This document shows, piece after piece, positions 41,780 to 52,212 of a DNA stretch of 64,000 nt (position 1 is the first letter of the stretch; every line of letters starts with the position of its first letter). This DNA is from Porticoccaceae bacterium (GTDB lineage Bacteria > Pseudomonadota > Gammaproteobacteria > Pseudomonadales > Porticoccaceae): positions 38,260 to 102,259 of the forward strand of contig DUBX01000013.1 of NCBI GenBank assembly GCA_012960115.1, written 5' to 3'. Position numbers and translations under genes: made by a program. Below the pieces are notes generated by a model. That model ran no database searches, was not told where the DNA came from, and saw only the letters and a program-made list of their open reading frames with translations.

Positions 41780-42558
41780 ATGCAATGGTATACCGGCAAC
41801 GTTTTTTACGACACATTACTCATTGTGGGCTTTATTTATACAGCCTTGATTTTGGTCAGTAGTTTTTTTGGCACGGCTCAGTATGGCGGTCGATTTGGCG
41901 CCCGAGGGAAAGGAATGAAACTTGGCTCTAAGCTTGGCTGGGTTGTCATGGAGTCTCCCGGCCTACTAGTATTTCCTTTGGTGTATGTGGCAGGCAGCAA
42001 TGCACTAGAACCTGTACCTCTTTTCTTTTTGTGTATTTGGATGATTCACTACACTAATCGTGCGCTCGTCACCCCATTACTTATGCGTGTGCAACCCGGC
42101 GCGCAATCGTCATTCGCCCTCAACGTGGTTTTTGCCGGATGGTTTACATTATCGCTACATGGCTACTTTAATGCGGCGTACATATCTGAACTAGGCGACC
42201 AATACACGATAGGATGGTTTAGCGACCCACGCTTTATTGTTGGGCTGGCTTTTCACTCAATATTTACTCAGACACCATTCTGCGCAATTTGCGCTCGTTG
42301 CATCCAAATCCAAACGAGCCTCGCTATAAAATACCGTATGGCGGCTTATTCAAATGGGTAAGTTGCCCTCAATATTTCGGCGAAATATTATCATTTATTG
42401 GCTTTGCCGTTATGACTTGGAACTTAGGTGCCGTATTTGTATTGGCAATGACCGCTGGAAATCTAATTCCTCGAGCGATATATACGCACAAATGGTTCCA
42501 CAAAAACTTCGAGGATTATCCGGCAGAGCGCAAAGCGATAATTCCATTTATTCTGTAG
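41780..42558 (+). pseudogene. steroid 5-alpha-reductase (SRD5A-like, 3-oxo-5-alpha-steroid 4-dehydrogenase) with internal frameshift
   Basis: ORF 41780-42361 (LGWVVMESPGLLVFPL...WFSDPRFIVG) continues in another frame as GFSLNIYSDTILRNLRSLHPNPNEPRYKIPYGGLFKWVSCPQYFGEI...FEDYPAERKAIIPFIL. Confidence 0.85.
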
Positions 42559-42741
42559 TCTGCAAACAGGACTTTTTGCTAGCCAACACTCACATTAATG
42601 GGCGCTTAGAACATCTACGGAATGGGACGTGCAACGCAACAACGCGACGCCTTGCAGTCTCAATGACGGAATTGAACTGGAAGGTAGACGTTGAGGTGAC
42701 TATAGCGGCATTAAGCAGTGGCTAGTCGATTTTACTGATTT

Positions 42742-43887
42742 TTAAGAAAATGTTGCTAAGCTTTTCAGGATCAAACTGACCAGCATAGACTGTTGGGTGG
42801 CGCCAGTTTTGGCAAATATTGATCGTAATTGAGCGCGTGCTGTATTGCGTGCAATGCCGAGCAAAGCCGCACTCTGATCAAGCGTCTCTCCCGCAGCTAA
42901 GTGCTTGGCCAACATAGCTTCGGCACGGGTTAGTTTGTACAGAGAGCGTAGCATCTTAATGTCAATTTCGTATTTTTTGGCGGGATCGCTAATAAAGATC
43001 ATCAAGTGTGGGGTTTTAGTTGATTCGACCGTTTGGTCGACCGTTAATGGTTTGATTAACAGCTCTAAATGCACGGCGCCCGAAGGTCTCTCAACCGTCA
43101 TTGCATTGACAGGTGGAATGGTTTGCTTGCGCTGTGCGTCGATAACCTCAGAGATGTAATCATTCAGCTTATGTTTATCATTCGTGTTATCTAGATGCAA
43201 CTGGTCGTTAATAATATAGATTCCGTCTTTCTGGACGAGAAACTCCTCGGCGGCTCTATTTTGATTAATGACCTTACCTCTTTCATCCAGAGTAATGATG
43301 CCAATGGAAAGCCCTGATATGGTATTGGAAAAAAGCTTTCGTTCACTGTCGAGCTGAATTAGTTGCATTCCGTTGGCAACAGCGCGCTGTATATGCTGGC
43401 CAATTTCGGCCACAAAAGCCTTTTCTTCCTTATTAAAATTAGAGGCAGTTTTTGGGCGACAAAATCTGACTGTAAAGCGCTGGCCGTTGGCGTTTCTTAG
43501 GTCTAGGCCCATCATGTGATAGATATTAATGGGGGCCATACACATCGTGTATAACTTGCTGCTTTCAAGGGACTTATAGGATATGCATTCATCCAGAGTT
43601 ACCGCTTTACCCCAGGGTAGGTTATGCATGAGATCTGATGTGTAATACCTGTCGGTATAGGGGTTTTCGTGATCGTCAATTAGGGTCTTTTGAAGTATAT
43701 CGCAAGAAATAAAGAGCAGGCCACCATCATCACCTATGGGCTCTCTAAGGGTCATTGATGCAAAGTTAAGCTTCAGAATTTGCCTTATATTTTCAAGGAA
43801 ACTGTTATAAGGATCTTCTTCAATATGGCCATCATAAATGTAGCCAAGAAGTTTACTAAATTTTGCAATTGATAGGCATTCAAGCAT
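42742..43887 (-). CDS. LuxR-type transcriptional regulator, TesR/TeiR-like candidate
   Basis: About 380 aa, PAS-like middle, C-terminal LTRAEAMLAKHLAAGETLDQSAALLGIARNTARAQLRSIFAKTGATQQSMLV HTH; next to steroid genes. Confidence 0.75.
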   Translation of the reverse strand: MLECLSIAKFSKLLGYIYDGHIEEDPYNSFLENIRQILKLNFASMTLREPIGDDGGLLFISCDILQKTLIDDHENPYTDRYYTSDLMHNLPWGKAVTLDECISYKSLESSKLYTMCMAPINIYHMMGLDLRNANGQRFTVRFCRPKTASNFNKEEKAFVAEIGQHIQRAVANGMQLIQLDSERKLFSNTISGLSIGIITLDERGKVINQNRAAEEFLVQKDGIYIINDQLHLDNTNDKHKLNDYISEVIDAQRKQTIPPVNAMTVERPSGAVHLELLIKPLTVDQTVESTKTPHLMIFISDPAKKYEIDIKMLRSLYKLTRAEAMLAKHLAAGETLDQSAALLGIARNTARAQLRSIFAKTGATQQSMLVSLILKSLATFS

Positions 43888-44067
43888 AAAGAATTGTAAA
43901 ACCTTCGTTTGATAGTGGGCTTAAAAACCGTAGTTACACCTTTATATTAGACGCGATTGCCTAATATAAGTCGATAACTTTAGAATACGCAAGAAAATAA
44001 AATTCAGAGAGAGCTATCCAGGTTGAATCTTAGGATAACTATGAAATGGATTTAGGTGAAATAACGT

Positions 44068-45093
44068 TTAGTGCTTTGCCGCAGCGGCCATTTCGATGGC
44101 AATGTCCTCAATCAAATCTTCTTGGCCACCAACGGTCCTTCGTCGAGCCATTTCTAATAAAATTTGATGGGAGGGCACGCCGTATTTTAATTCGGCCCGC
44201 TTAGCGAAGAGTAAGAATGAAGAATAGGCTCCAGCATAGCCCAGTACTAAAGCATCACGGCCTAGCCTTACAGGCTCATCCATTATGGGGATGACCTGCT
44301 CCTCTGCGGCATCCATGAGCTTAAATATATCGATACCGGTTGTGGCACCCATGCGGTCTAAGACGGCAGCCATGACTTCAAGCGGCGTATTGCCGGCACC
44401 AGCACCCAGGCCTGCGGCAGAGCCGTCAATGCGGTCCGCGCCAGCTTCTAGGGCCGCCAGAGAGTTTGCCACACCCATAGCTAGGTTATGATGCCCGTGG
44501 AACCCAATCTGGGTGTCTTTACTTAACTCAGAGCGCAACAGTGCAATTCGCTCAGTGACATCATCTGGGAGCATATAGCCGGCTGAATCGGTGCAGTAAA
44601 TGCAGTTCGCACCGTAGGACTCCATCAGTTTTCCCTGTTCTAATAGCTGTTCGGGAGTGACCATATGAGCCATCATCAAAAAGCCGACCGTATCAAGCCC
44701 CATCTGCTGGGACAGGTTGATGTGCTGGCGAGACACATTAGCTTCGGTGCAGTGCGTGGCTACTCTAATTGTTGTTACACCGCACCCAGCGGCCATGCGT
44801 AAATGATCTACAGTACCTATGCCGGGGAGCAATAAGGCAGATATTTTAGCTGTTTTAACCCTATTTACTACTGCTGTTATATATTCTTCGTCTGTGTGAG
44901 CCGCAAAGCCATAATTGAGTGAGGCACCACCCAGACCATCGCCGTGGGTCACCTCAATCAGTGGCACACCAGCGTCATCAAGCGCACCCGATATATTAAT
45001 CATTTGTTCTATGGAGATTTGGTGTTGCTTAGGATGCATTCCGTCGCGGAGACACATATCATGGAGAATTACATTTTTACCTGAAAGATTCAT
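44068..45093 (-). CDS. hsaF: 4-hydroxy-2-oxovalerate aldolase (HsaF/TesG type)
   Basis: [56 protein letters not shown]. Confidence 0.93.
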   Translation of the reverse strand: MNLSGKNVILHDMCLRDGMHPKQHQISIEQMINISGALDDAGVPLIEVTHGDGLGGASLNYGFAAHTDEEYITAVVNRVKTAKISALLLPGIGTVDHLRMAAGCGVTTIRVATHCTEANVSRQHINLSQQMGLDTVGFLMMAHMVTPEQLLEQGKLMESYGANCIYCTDSAGYMLPDDVTERIALLRSELSKDTQIGFHGHHNLAMGVANSLAALEAGADRIDGSAAGLGAGAGNTPLEVMAAVLDRMGATTGIDIFKLMDAAEEQVIPIMDEPVRLGRDALVLGYAGAYSSFLLFAKRAELKYGVPSHQILLEMARRRTVGGQEDLIEDIAIEMAAAAKH

Positions 45094-45133
45094 AAGAGCA
45101 CTCTTTACTAAAAAATTAATGTCAGTGGCATGA

Positions 45134-46015
45134 TTAGGTAGACTGCTGAGCCAGCATTTCCGCTGTGCGCAGTCCCGCGGCAGTCATAATGTCGAGATTA
45201 CCTGAGTATTTTGGCAGAAAGTCTCCCAGACCTTCGACCTGAACTGAAATAGTGACCTTATTGCCGTTAAAAAGAGGTGTGTTGAGCATGATAAAGCCCG
45301 GGACATACTTCTGAACCTCCGCAATCATGTTTTCGAAAGAAGCAGTGATAGCGGGTTGGTCAGGAGTGTCGACAGTTAAGCAATGCACCGTATCACGCAT
45401 GACTAGAGGTGGCTGTGCAGGATTAATAATGATAATGGCTTTACCTTTACCCGCCCCGCCGACACTCTCAATGGCGGATGATGTCGTGCGGGTGAATTCG
45501 TCGATATTATCCCGGGTGCCCATACCTACTGATTCAGATGCGACAGTGGCCACAATTTCGGCGTAAGAGACGGCCTGCACACGGCTCACAGCCGCCACTA
45601 AAGGTATCGTAGCTTGGCCGCCACAAGTCACCATGTTTACATTGCTGTGATGACCTTCTTTAAGCAACTGTTCAAGATTGACCGGGGGCACGCAATAAGG
45701 GCCAATGGCCGCTGGAGTTAGATCGATCATAATGACGCCGCGAGAGGTTAACTTCTGTGAATTCTCAGCATGCACATAGGCTGAAGTAGCATCGAAGGCT
45801 ATCTTTATGTTATCTGCTTCAATAAAATCGAGCACACCGTCTACGCCATCAGTGGTGACTTTAAGTCCGTAGTCGTGAGCACGCTGAATGCCGGGTGATT
45901 CGTCAATGCCCACCATCCAAACAGGCTCTATCCAGTCGCTGCGCAGCGCCTTCATTAAAAGGTCTGTGCCTATATTACCTGGCCCGATAATTACAGCGCG
46001 TAGTTTGTTTGTCAT
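45134..46015 (-). CDS. hsaG: acetaldehyde dehydrogenase (acylating) (HsaG/TesF type)
   Basis: [38 protein letters not shown]. Confidence 0.94.
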   Translation of the reverse strand: MTNKLRAVIIGPGNIGTDLLMKALRSDWIEPVWMVGIDESPGIQRAHDYGLKVTTDGVDGVLDFIEADNIKIAFDATSAYVHAENSQKLTSRGVIMIDLTPAAIGPYCVPPVNLEQLLKEGHHSNVNMVTCGGQATIPLVAAVSRVQAVSYAEIVATVASESVGMGTRDNIDEFTRTTSSAIESVGGAGKGKAIIIINPAQPPLVMRDTVHCLTVDTPDQPAITASFENMIAEVQKYVPGFIMLNTPLFNGNKVTISVQVEGLGDFLPKYSGNLDIMTAAGLRTAEMLAQQST

Positions 46016-46041
46016 AAAGAGTTCCTTAGTTGTCTATCTCG

Positions 46042-46848
46042 CTACAGGAAGAAACAGGTAGCGGTACAGGTATCAATGTCGATTCCAGATAGCTCTAGAT
46101 GCATATGGTCGCCAGCCTGAACCGGTTCTAAGGGCACCAGCGAGCCGGAAAGAATGACTTCCCCCGCAAGAAAGGGGATATCCAAAGCCCCGAGGGTATT
46201 AGCCAGCCAAGCCACGGCAGTAAGTGGATTTCCTTGGACCGCTGAACCCTTTCCTTGACTAATAAGGGTTGAGTTTTTATAGACTTTAATTTCGAGGTTA
46301 GCCAAATCAATACCCTTTGGATCTATCTCAGCACTACCCAGTACATAAACACCGCAGGAGGCGTTGTCAGAAATCGTGTCCTGTATCATTATTTGCCAAT
46401 TTTCAATTCTCGAGTCGACAATTTCAAAGCAGGGCATAATGCATTGGGTTGCATTAAGTACATCGAGTTCAGTTACCCCAGGCCCTTTAAGGTCTGATTT
46501 TAGTCGAAACGCGATCTCGGCTTCAGCGCGGGGCTGAATCAGGTTGCCTCGAACGCGAATCTCGGCGTGGTCGGCGTAGGCCATGGTATGGGTAAGAAAG
46601 CCAAAGTCAGGCTGGAATACGCCCAGCATATCTTGCACCGCGGCTGAGGTAACGCCAATCTTTTTGCCAACCACCAACTCGTTGTTGTTGTCCATGCGCA
46701 ATTGCAGGACCTGTCGAGAGATATGGTAGGCGTCGGCAATAGAAATATCAGGATACTCTTCAGTTAAGGGCGCAATGGTCGCTCCCTGCTTTAAGGCAGC
46801 ATAAAGTTGCGATGCGATGGACTCAATTAAAGCGCTCTGTATAGCCAT
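46042..46848 (-). CDS. hsaE: 2-hydroxyhexa-2,4-dienoate-type hydratase (HsaE/TesE type)
   Basis: VVGKKIGVTSAAVQDMLGVFQPDFGFLTHTM; RAEAEIAFRL. Confidence 0.9.
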   Translation of the reverse strand: MAIQSALIESIASQLYAALKQGATIAPLTEEYPDISIADAYHISRQVLQLRMDNNNELVVGKKIGVTSAAVQDMLGVFQPDFGFLTHTMAYADHAEIRVRGNLIQPRAEAEIAFRLKSDLKGPGVTELDVLNATQCIMPCFEIVDSRIENWQIMIQDTISDNASCGVYVLGSAEIDPKGIDLANLEIKVYKNSTLISQGKGSAVQGNPLTAVAWLANTLGALDIPFLAGEVILSGSLVPLEPVQAGDHMHLELSGIDIDTCTATCFFL

Positions 46849-46862
46849 AGCAGATATCCTGA

Positions 46863-47699
46863 TTAATTATCCTTCAAAAATTCAATGCACTGTTTGTTAA
46901 AATAGGTGCTGTGCTCCACCATTACCCAGTGACCACATTGGCTGAGCATGTTCATTCGAGCATCATTACACTGGCTTATAACAGTGTGTGCACCTGAGAT
47001 GGGGCAAAATTTATCTTGATAGCCCCAAAACCCCAAGATAGGAACGCTAAGCTCCGCCAAACGATGACTTAGGTTTGGTATCTGCATGGTAGCTAATACT
47101 TGGGGATTTTGTAATTGCAAGATTTTCCAGCGTTCATTAACAAGTTGCTCCGTCACATGCTTTGGATCAAAAACCAATAGTTTTAACAACTCACCCAGTA
47201 CATCTTTGGTAAATTCGGGTGACCCCATTGGGTATTTAACCATCGCTTGGATACCTTGAGTGGCAAAGTAGACCTCGCGCTCTTCAACCCCGCCGGTAGC
47301 CATCAATATTAAATGGCTTACTTTTTCTGGGTGCTCTAATGCATAACCAATCGCGATAGCCCCGCCCAAAGAGTTGCCCACGAGAATCGCGCTATTGATA
47401 CTTTTGTAGATCATAAATTCATCGAGATACTGGGTGAAGAAATCTAAGCTATAGATCGCATCAGTGGGCTTGCTGGTATATCCGTAGCCAGGTATATCAA
47501 TAACTATGGTGGTGTATCCAGCTTTGTGAAATGCATCAGTGTTTTGTTTGAAATTACTCCAACCACTGGCGCCAGGGCCGCTACCATGAATAAAGACAAC
47601 CGTAGGTGCATCCGCATTGCTTGAGCGCAACTCAAGATAATGAAGGTTCATCCCATTACTAAGGTTTGCGTAACTGCCTTCTGGAACCGTCCCTGCCAT
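46863..47699 (-). CDS. hsaD: meta-cleavage product hydrolase (HsaD/TesD type)
   Basis: FIHGSGPGASGWSNFKQN; VGNSLGGAIAIGYALEHPEKV; QCGHWVMVEH. Confidence 0.9.
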   Translation of the reverse strand: MAGTVPEGSYANLSNGMNLHYLELRSSNADAPTVVFIHGSGPGASGWSNFKQNTDAFHKAGYTTIVIDIPGYGYTSKPTDAIYSLDFFTQYLDEFMIYKSINSAILVGNSLGGAIAIGYALEHPEKVSHLILMATGGVEEREVYFATQGIQAMVKYPMGSPEFTKDVLGELLKLLVFDPKHVTEQLVNERWKILQLQNPQVLATMQIPNLSHRLAELSVPILGFWGYQDKFCPISGAHTVISQCNDARMNMLSQCGHWVMVEHSTYFNKQCIEFLKDN

Positions 47700-47711
47700 A
47701 ATAAATCTCGA

Positions 47712-48827
47712 TTAAATAAAGAAGTCAGAATTTCCAACGCCTAAGAGCGTGGCGCCTAGGTTTCGCGCGAACATCGCAGGACTATTGGCAACATGGGCAC
47801 GGGCAATATGGATGTCATTCCATATTTGTTGGAGAGCGTGTCCAGCATACACTGAGCGTCCGCCTGCTACATCAAACAGCCTGTCGATACCTTCAATACA
47901 TTTTTCTATTACCAAACTTGACTGATAACGATAGAGAATTCGCTGATTGATCGAAGGCTGCCAATTATTGCTTTGCATCTCATCGAAGTTTTTAAACATA
48001 ATGGTTTGGCATTCATCAATAATATTACTAACAAACGCGATTCGCGTCTGAGTTTCAACATCTCCAGCAAGCTTTGTCATGTCAGTACTAGCGGTATTGC
48101 GGTCTGACAAAAACAACTCTAGCCCCTTACTTAGCGCACCAATAGCGGGGGTGCAGACTACTCGTATAAAGACTTGGGCCCATGGCATTTGATACATTGG
48201 GTTGGGTTGACTTTGCACACAATTGAAGCCGTCCATTTGCTTGTGAGTGCGATGATCAGGAACAAATACGGGTGTATCTATCACTACGTCATTAGAGCCT
48301 GTTCCCTGCAATCCCATCACATGCCAGGTATCTTCGATATTATAATCATCTCGTGGAATCAAAAAGGTGCGATAGCCTTCGGTAGGAATTACGCCACCGA
48401 GAAGCGCCCAGTTGCAGTGATCTGACCCAGAGCTCCAGCCCCAGCGGCCACTCACCATAAAGCCACCATCAACGATTTCAACTCTCGCACCGACGGGGTT
48501 ATATGAGCTACTGATGAGGGTGGTGGGATCGTCTGAAAACACGTCTTGTTGAGCTTGCGGGTCCATCAGTGCAATTTGATAGGGATGCACGGCGACAATC
48601 CCGCACGCCCAAGCAGTACTCATGTCCGCCTTGGCAATGGCGAGATGGTCCTGGAAGAATTCTTGAGGGGTATGTTCAGAACCTCCTAATGATTTAGGTA
48701 GAAGCATTCCAAAGAAACCACAGTCTTTTAGCGCCTGAATATTCTCAGCGGGTATTTTGCGATTTGCCCTGCCTTGATCGGCATTTTTGGCAATGATATC
48801 TAGAACGTCTTGGTTCACAGTGTGCAT
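47712..48827 (-). CDS. hsaA: 3-HSA hydroxylase oxygenase component, acyl-CoA dehydrogenase fold (HsaA/TesA2 type)
   Basis: GFFGMLLPKSLGGSEHTPQEF...SGRWGWSSGSDHCNWALLGG. Confidence 0.87.
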   Translation of the reverse strand: MHTVNQDVLDIIAKNADQGRANRKIPAENIQALKDCGFFGMLLPKSLGGSEHTPQEFFQDHLAIAKADMSTAWACGIVAVHPYQIALMDPQAQQDVFSDDPTTLISSSYNPVGARVEIVDGGFMVSGRWGWSSGSDHCNWALLGGVIPTEGYRTFLIPRDDYNIEDTWHVMGLQGTGSNDVVIDTPVFVPDHRTHKQMDGFNCVQSQPNPMYQMPWAQVFIRVVCTPAIGALSKGLELFLSDRNTASTDMTKLAGDVETQTRIAFVSNIIDECQTIMFKNFDEMQSNNWQPSINQRILYRYQSSLVIEKCIEGIDRLFDVAGGRSVYAGHALQQIWNDIHIARAHVANSPAMFARNLGATLLGVGNSDFFI

Positions 48828-48878
48828 CTTCTAGCCCTCTCAAGCATTGCTTATACGTGTCATTACTTAATTATTTAG

Positions 48879-49379
48879 CTACGCGACCTCGGTGTATTTC
48901 CCTCGGTAGAACAGCAGTGGATTGGTGTGTGATTCACGCTCGTTATTGTCAAAATCTAGGACTCTACCGACAATAATTTCATGATCTCCTCCGTCATATT
49001 TATGCTCTACAGAACATTGAAAACAGGTGTTGTAATCGGCAAGAATAGGAACACCCTCTATTCCTGACCTCCATGCTTCGTTGGCAAACTTATCCGCATT
49101 ACGAGTTGCACAAATAGACGATAGCTCCTTCTGACCTCCGTGCAGAATATGTACGGCAAAATGCTCTGACTTAGAGAAAGCGTCAAAGCTTTTGGCTTTC
49201 TTATCAATGCTCCACAGTACTAGAGGAGGGTCAAGGGACACTGAGCAAAAGCTGTTAGCGGTCATTGCCACTGGAGTCTTAGCAATCAAGTCAACCTTAC
49301 ACAGTGCGGTGACAACGGTCACTCCTGTAGCGAAGGAACCAAACGCGTCACGTAAATCTCGAGGGTCAATGTCAGACAT
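48879..49379 (-). CDS. hsaB: flavin reductase component (HsaB/TesA1 type)
   Basis: MSDIDPRDLRDAFGSFATGVTVVTAL...MTANSFCSVSLDPPLVLWSID; internal ATG preferred. Confidence 0.87.
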   Translation of the reverse strand: MSDIDPRDLRDAFGSFATGVTVVTALCKVDLIAKTPVAMTANSFCSVSLDPPLVLWSIDKKAKSFDAFSKSEHFAVHILHGGQKELSSICATRNADKFANEAWRSGIEGVPILADYNTCFQCSVEHKYDGGDHEIIVGRVLDFDNNERESHTNPLLFYRGKYTEVA

Positions 49380-49480
49380 AAAACAGCATTCTCTTTGTAG
49401 AAATTGATATGGGAAAAGCGATGCCATAGTCGCAATATTAGCGATTTTGCGCATACCCCATTTGAATTAGGCTGTATCTA

Positions 49481-50383
49481 TTAACCCTGCCCGACACTGA
49501 AATCATGACCCCAAAAGCTAGGAACTGTACTTTCAAATACGCTAAATTTGTTCCAATCTTCAATGGTTCTACCTTCTGCGCCATACTCGATGTCAAAATT
49601 ACCTGGCGAACGCATATAGAATGACAACATATGATCATTGGTGTGACGGCCAAGAGTCCCTGAGAGATTTACTCCTTGTGCAATGCGTCGATCATTCGCT
49701 AGCCCAACCTCATCAACTGATTCAGCTTCAATCATTGCGTGCACGCATCCGGCAGGGAAATCCATCTCAAATAAGCCTATGGTGTGGTGACGTTGATTGC
49801 AGTGCATAAACCAAAGCCGCTTATTAAGCTCTGCTGGGTCGTCGCTGAATTTAATATTCATTAAATCAGAGAGGCCAAAGCCCAGCACATCAGTATAAAA
49901 TGCACTGGTTTCATCGAAATTAGGGGCAGGCAGAACGACATGGCCCAAGCCCATTTCACCAGTGACAAAACCACTGACCCCAACCGGAGAGACCATTCTT
50001 TTAGAATTGGATACCGGACCCCAGTAAAGCTCATGTTGATTCCCCGCAGGGTCGCTAAACATAACTAATTCGGTGACACAGCGTTGCTGTGTGAGTTCAG
50101 GGCTAGCATTGGTGACGGTTACTCCGGCCGCTGCCAATCTGGCTACTGTGTTGGCCATATTTTCTTGATTCGTGGCTTCCCAGCCGCAAAACCCAAAACT
50201 ATCGGCTTTTGATTGCTGGATAACCATGCGAAAAGGGCGTTCGTCCATTTTCAGTAATAAGCTATTATCGCTTGAATACTGATCAGTGACATCTTGCAAA
50301 CCAAGCACCTGAGTCCCGTATATTTGCCATTGACTGAGGTCGGTACTGTTTATTCCGATGTATCCAAGGCTTTGTATTGTCAT
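49481..50383 (-). CDS. hsaC: extradiol dioxygenase, 3,4-DHSA type (HsaC/TesB)
   Basis: Two VOC modules, GHVVLPAPNFDETSAFYTDVLGFGLSD, H-H-E pattern. Confidence 0.9.
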   Translation of the reverse strand: MTIQSLGYIGINSTDLSQWQIYGTQVLGLQDVTDQYSSDNSLLLKMDERPFRMVIQQSKADSFGFCGWEATNQENMANTVARLAAAGVTVTNASPELTQQRCVTELVMFSDPAGNQHELYWGPVSNSKRMVSPVGVSGFVTGEMGLGHVVLPAPNFDETSAFYTDVLGFGLSDLMNIKFSDDPAELNKRLWFMHCNQRHHTIGLFEMDFPAGCVHAMIEAESVDEVGLANDRRIAQGVNLSGTLGRHTNDHMLSFYMRSPGNFDIEYGAEGRTIEDWNKFSVFESTVPSFWGHDFSVGQG

Positions 50384-50411
50384 TCTATTTCTCCATTAAT
50401 TCTATTATGGT

Positions 50412-52019
50412 CTAGTGTTTTTGATCAACTGCAAGACTGCGCAACTGCATTTTTAATACTTTTCCAGAGGCGTTGAGTGGCAGGCTGTCGATTACCTGGA
50501 CCCGCCTGGGAACCTTATAATTTGCAATGTGATCACGGCTCCAGCTAATCAATTGCTGCTCGTCTAATGAGCAGCCACTCTCTAAAACAACCCAAGCCAT
50601 AGCAACCTCGCCTAAACGCACATCAGGGATACCAATGACAGCACAGCTAGCGATAGAGGGGTGTTGTGATAACTGGTTTTCGATCTCTGCGGGATAACAA
50701 TTAAACCCACCGGTAATAAACATATCTTTAAGACGATCAGTGATTGATAGATTGCCATGGTTATCTAAGAAACCTATATCACCGGTGTGCAACCAACCAT
50801 CGTTGTCGATTGACTCTGCAGTTGCCACTGAATTTTCAAAATAACCAAGCATGATATTAAATCCTCTAACCACAATTTCGCCTGCATGGCCTGCCTCTAA
50901 AGGCTGGCCATGCTCATCGACACATCTAAGCTCAATTCCAGGTATAGCGCGGCCAGAGGTGGTTGCTACCGTTGAGTCAGAGTCCTCATGTCGACACATG
51001 CTGACCAACCCACAGGATTCTGTAAGACCGTAGGCGGTCAGGACTGTTTTGATCCCTAGTGTCTGTCGTATGTTAGTAATCAGCTCTACCGGGATGACGG
51101 CAGCACCAGTGGTGGCTTTCGATAGAGTTGATATATCGAAGTCATTGAGGCGGGGTGACGATAAGATAGACTGAAATAGAGCCGGAGGCCCTGGCATCAT
51201 GGTTATTCGTTCACGCTCAACGCGCTGTAGAATTAATTCTGGATCGAAGACCTGATGAGGTATTAGCCTAGTGCCACGCATTAGACAGGCAAGAATACCC
51301 GCTTTGTAGCCAAAGCTATGGAAAAAGGGATTTATGACCAGATAGCGATCGTTCTCATCAAGCCCCAGTAACTCTGTCCATATTTTAAAGGTACGAATGT
51401 TTTGTTCGTGAGACGTCATCACACCCTTGGGTGCCCCTGTAGTGCCAGAGGTGAAAAGAATATCTGACAGATCAGTTGGTTGGATTTCGACTATCCGTTG
51501 CTCTAAGGCATCACTGCCATGCTTGGTGAGATGTTGCTCGCCACTGTCATAGAAGTCATTCCATGAAAGTGGGTCATTAGCCGTAGGGTTAAAAACCACA
51601 ATGTCATTAACCGAACCAAAATCTTCGTTGGCGAGCATTTGAGTGTAATCAGTGTTGAGAAAATCGCCCACACTAAATAAAACAGATGCAGAGGCGCGGC
51701 GCAGTATATCAGCCGCCTCGCTTCCTTTGTATCGAGTGTTTATCGTTACCAGTACGCCACCGGCGGTCTGTATGCCCATTGCTGCGATGACCCATTGGTA
51801 CATGTTGGGGGCCCAAATGGCGGCTTTATCACCGAGTTTAAAATCCCGCGACATAAGCGCGGCAGCTACATTGCGTGACTGCTCCTGAAGCTGCCGAAAA
51901 GTAATCATGTAACCATTGTCATCGACAAACACACGATCATCAAAATGGGCTGCAGCTGCGTTGATAAGCTGCGGAATGGTTTTGCTGTTGCAGGGGCTAT
52001 CAGCAGTGTTGTTGACCAT
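50412..52019 (-). CDS. acyl-CoA synthetase (FadD3-like, HIP-CoA ligase candidate)
   Basis: ILFTSGTTGAPKGVMTSH; GWLHTGDIGFLD; DRLKDMFITGGFNCYPAEIEN. Confidence 0.87.
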   Translation of the reverse strand: MVNNTADSPCNSKTIPQLINAAAAHFDDRVFVDDNGYMITFRQLQEQSRNVAAALMSRDFKLGDKAAIWAPNMYQWVIAAMGIQTAGGVLVTINTRYKGSEAADILRRASASVLFSVGDFLNTDYTQMLANEDFGSVNDIVVFNPTANDPLSWNDFYDSGEQHLTKHGSDALEQRIVEIQPTDLSDILFTSGTTGAPKGVMTSHEQNIRTFKIWTELLGLDENDRYLVINPFFHSFGYKAGILACLMRGTRLIPHQVFDPELILQRVERERITMMPGPPALFQSILSSPRLNDFDISTLSKATTGAAVIPVELITNIRQTLGIKTVLTAYGLTESCGLVSMCRHEDSDSTVATTSGRAIPGIELRCVDEHGQPLEAGHAGEIVVRGFNIMLGYFENSVATAESIDNDGWLHTGDIGFLDNHGNLSITDRLKDMFITGGFNCYPAEIENQLSQHPSIASCAVIGIPDVRLGEVAMAWVVLESGCSLDEQQLISWSRDHIANYKVPRRVQVIDSLPLNASGKVLKMQLRSLAVDQKH

Positions 52020-52212
52020 AGTGGCTTCAGTTTTCTTTAATTGGCTTTCAATATATTTGAGTGAGGCTTTTTTGTCATAGTCCTAATGGATGATGATTGC
52101 CTAAGGGCCACCTCACATAATCTGGTTTCTGCATTTATACTATTGCTTCGACGTCTATGGGTGGCCTTGAATACTTTTGGGGCGAGCCAATGTTCCCGTA
52201 GCGTTATTTTTA

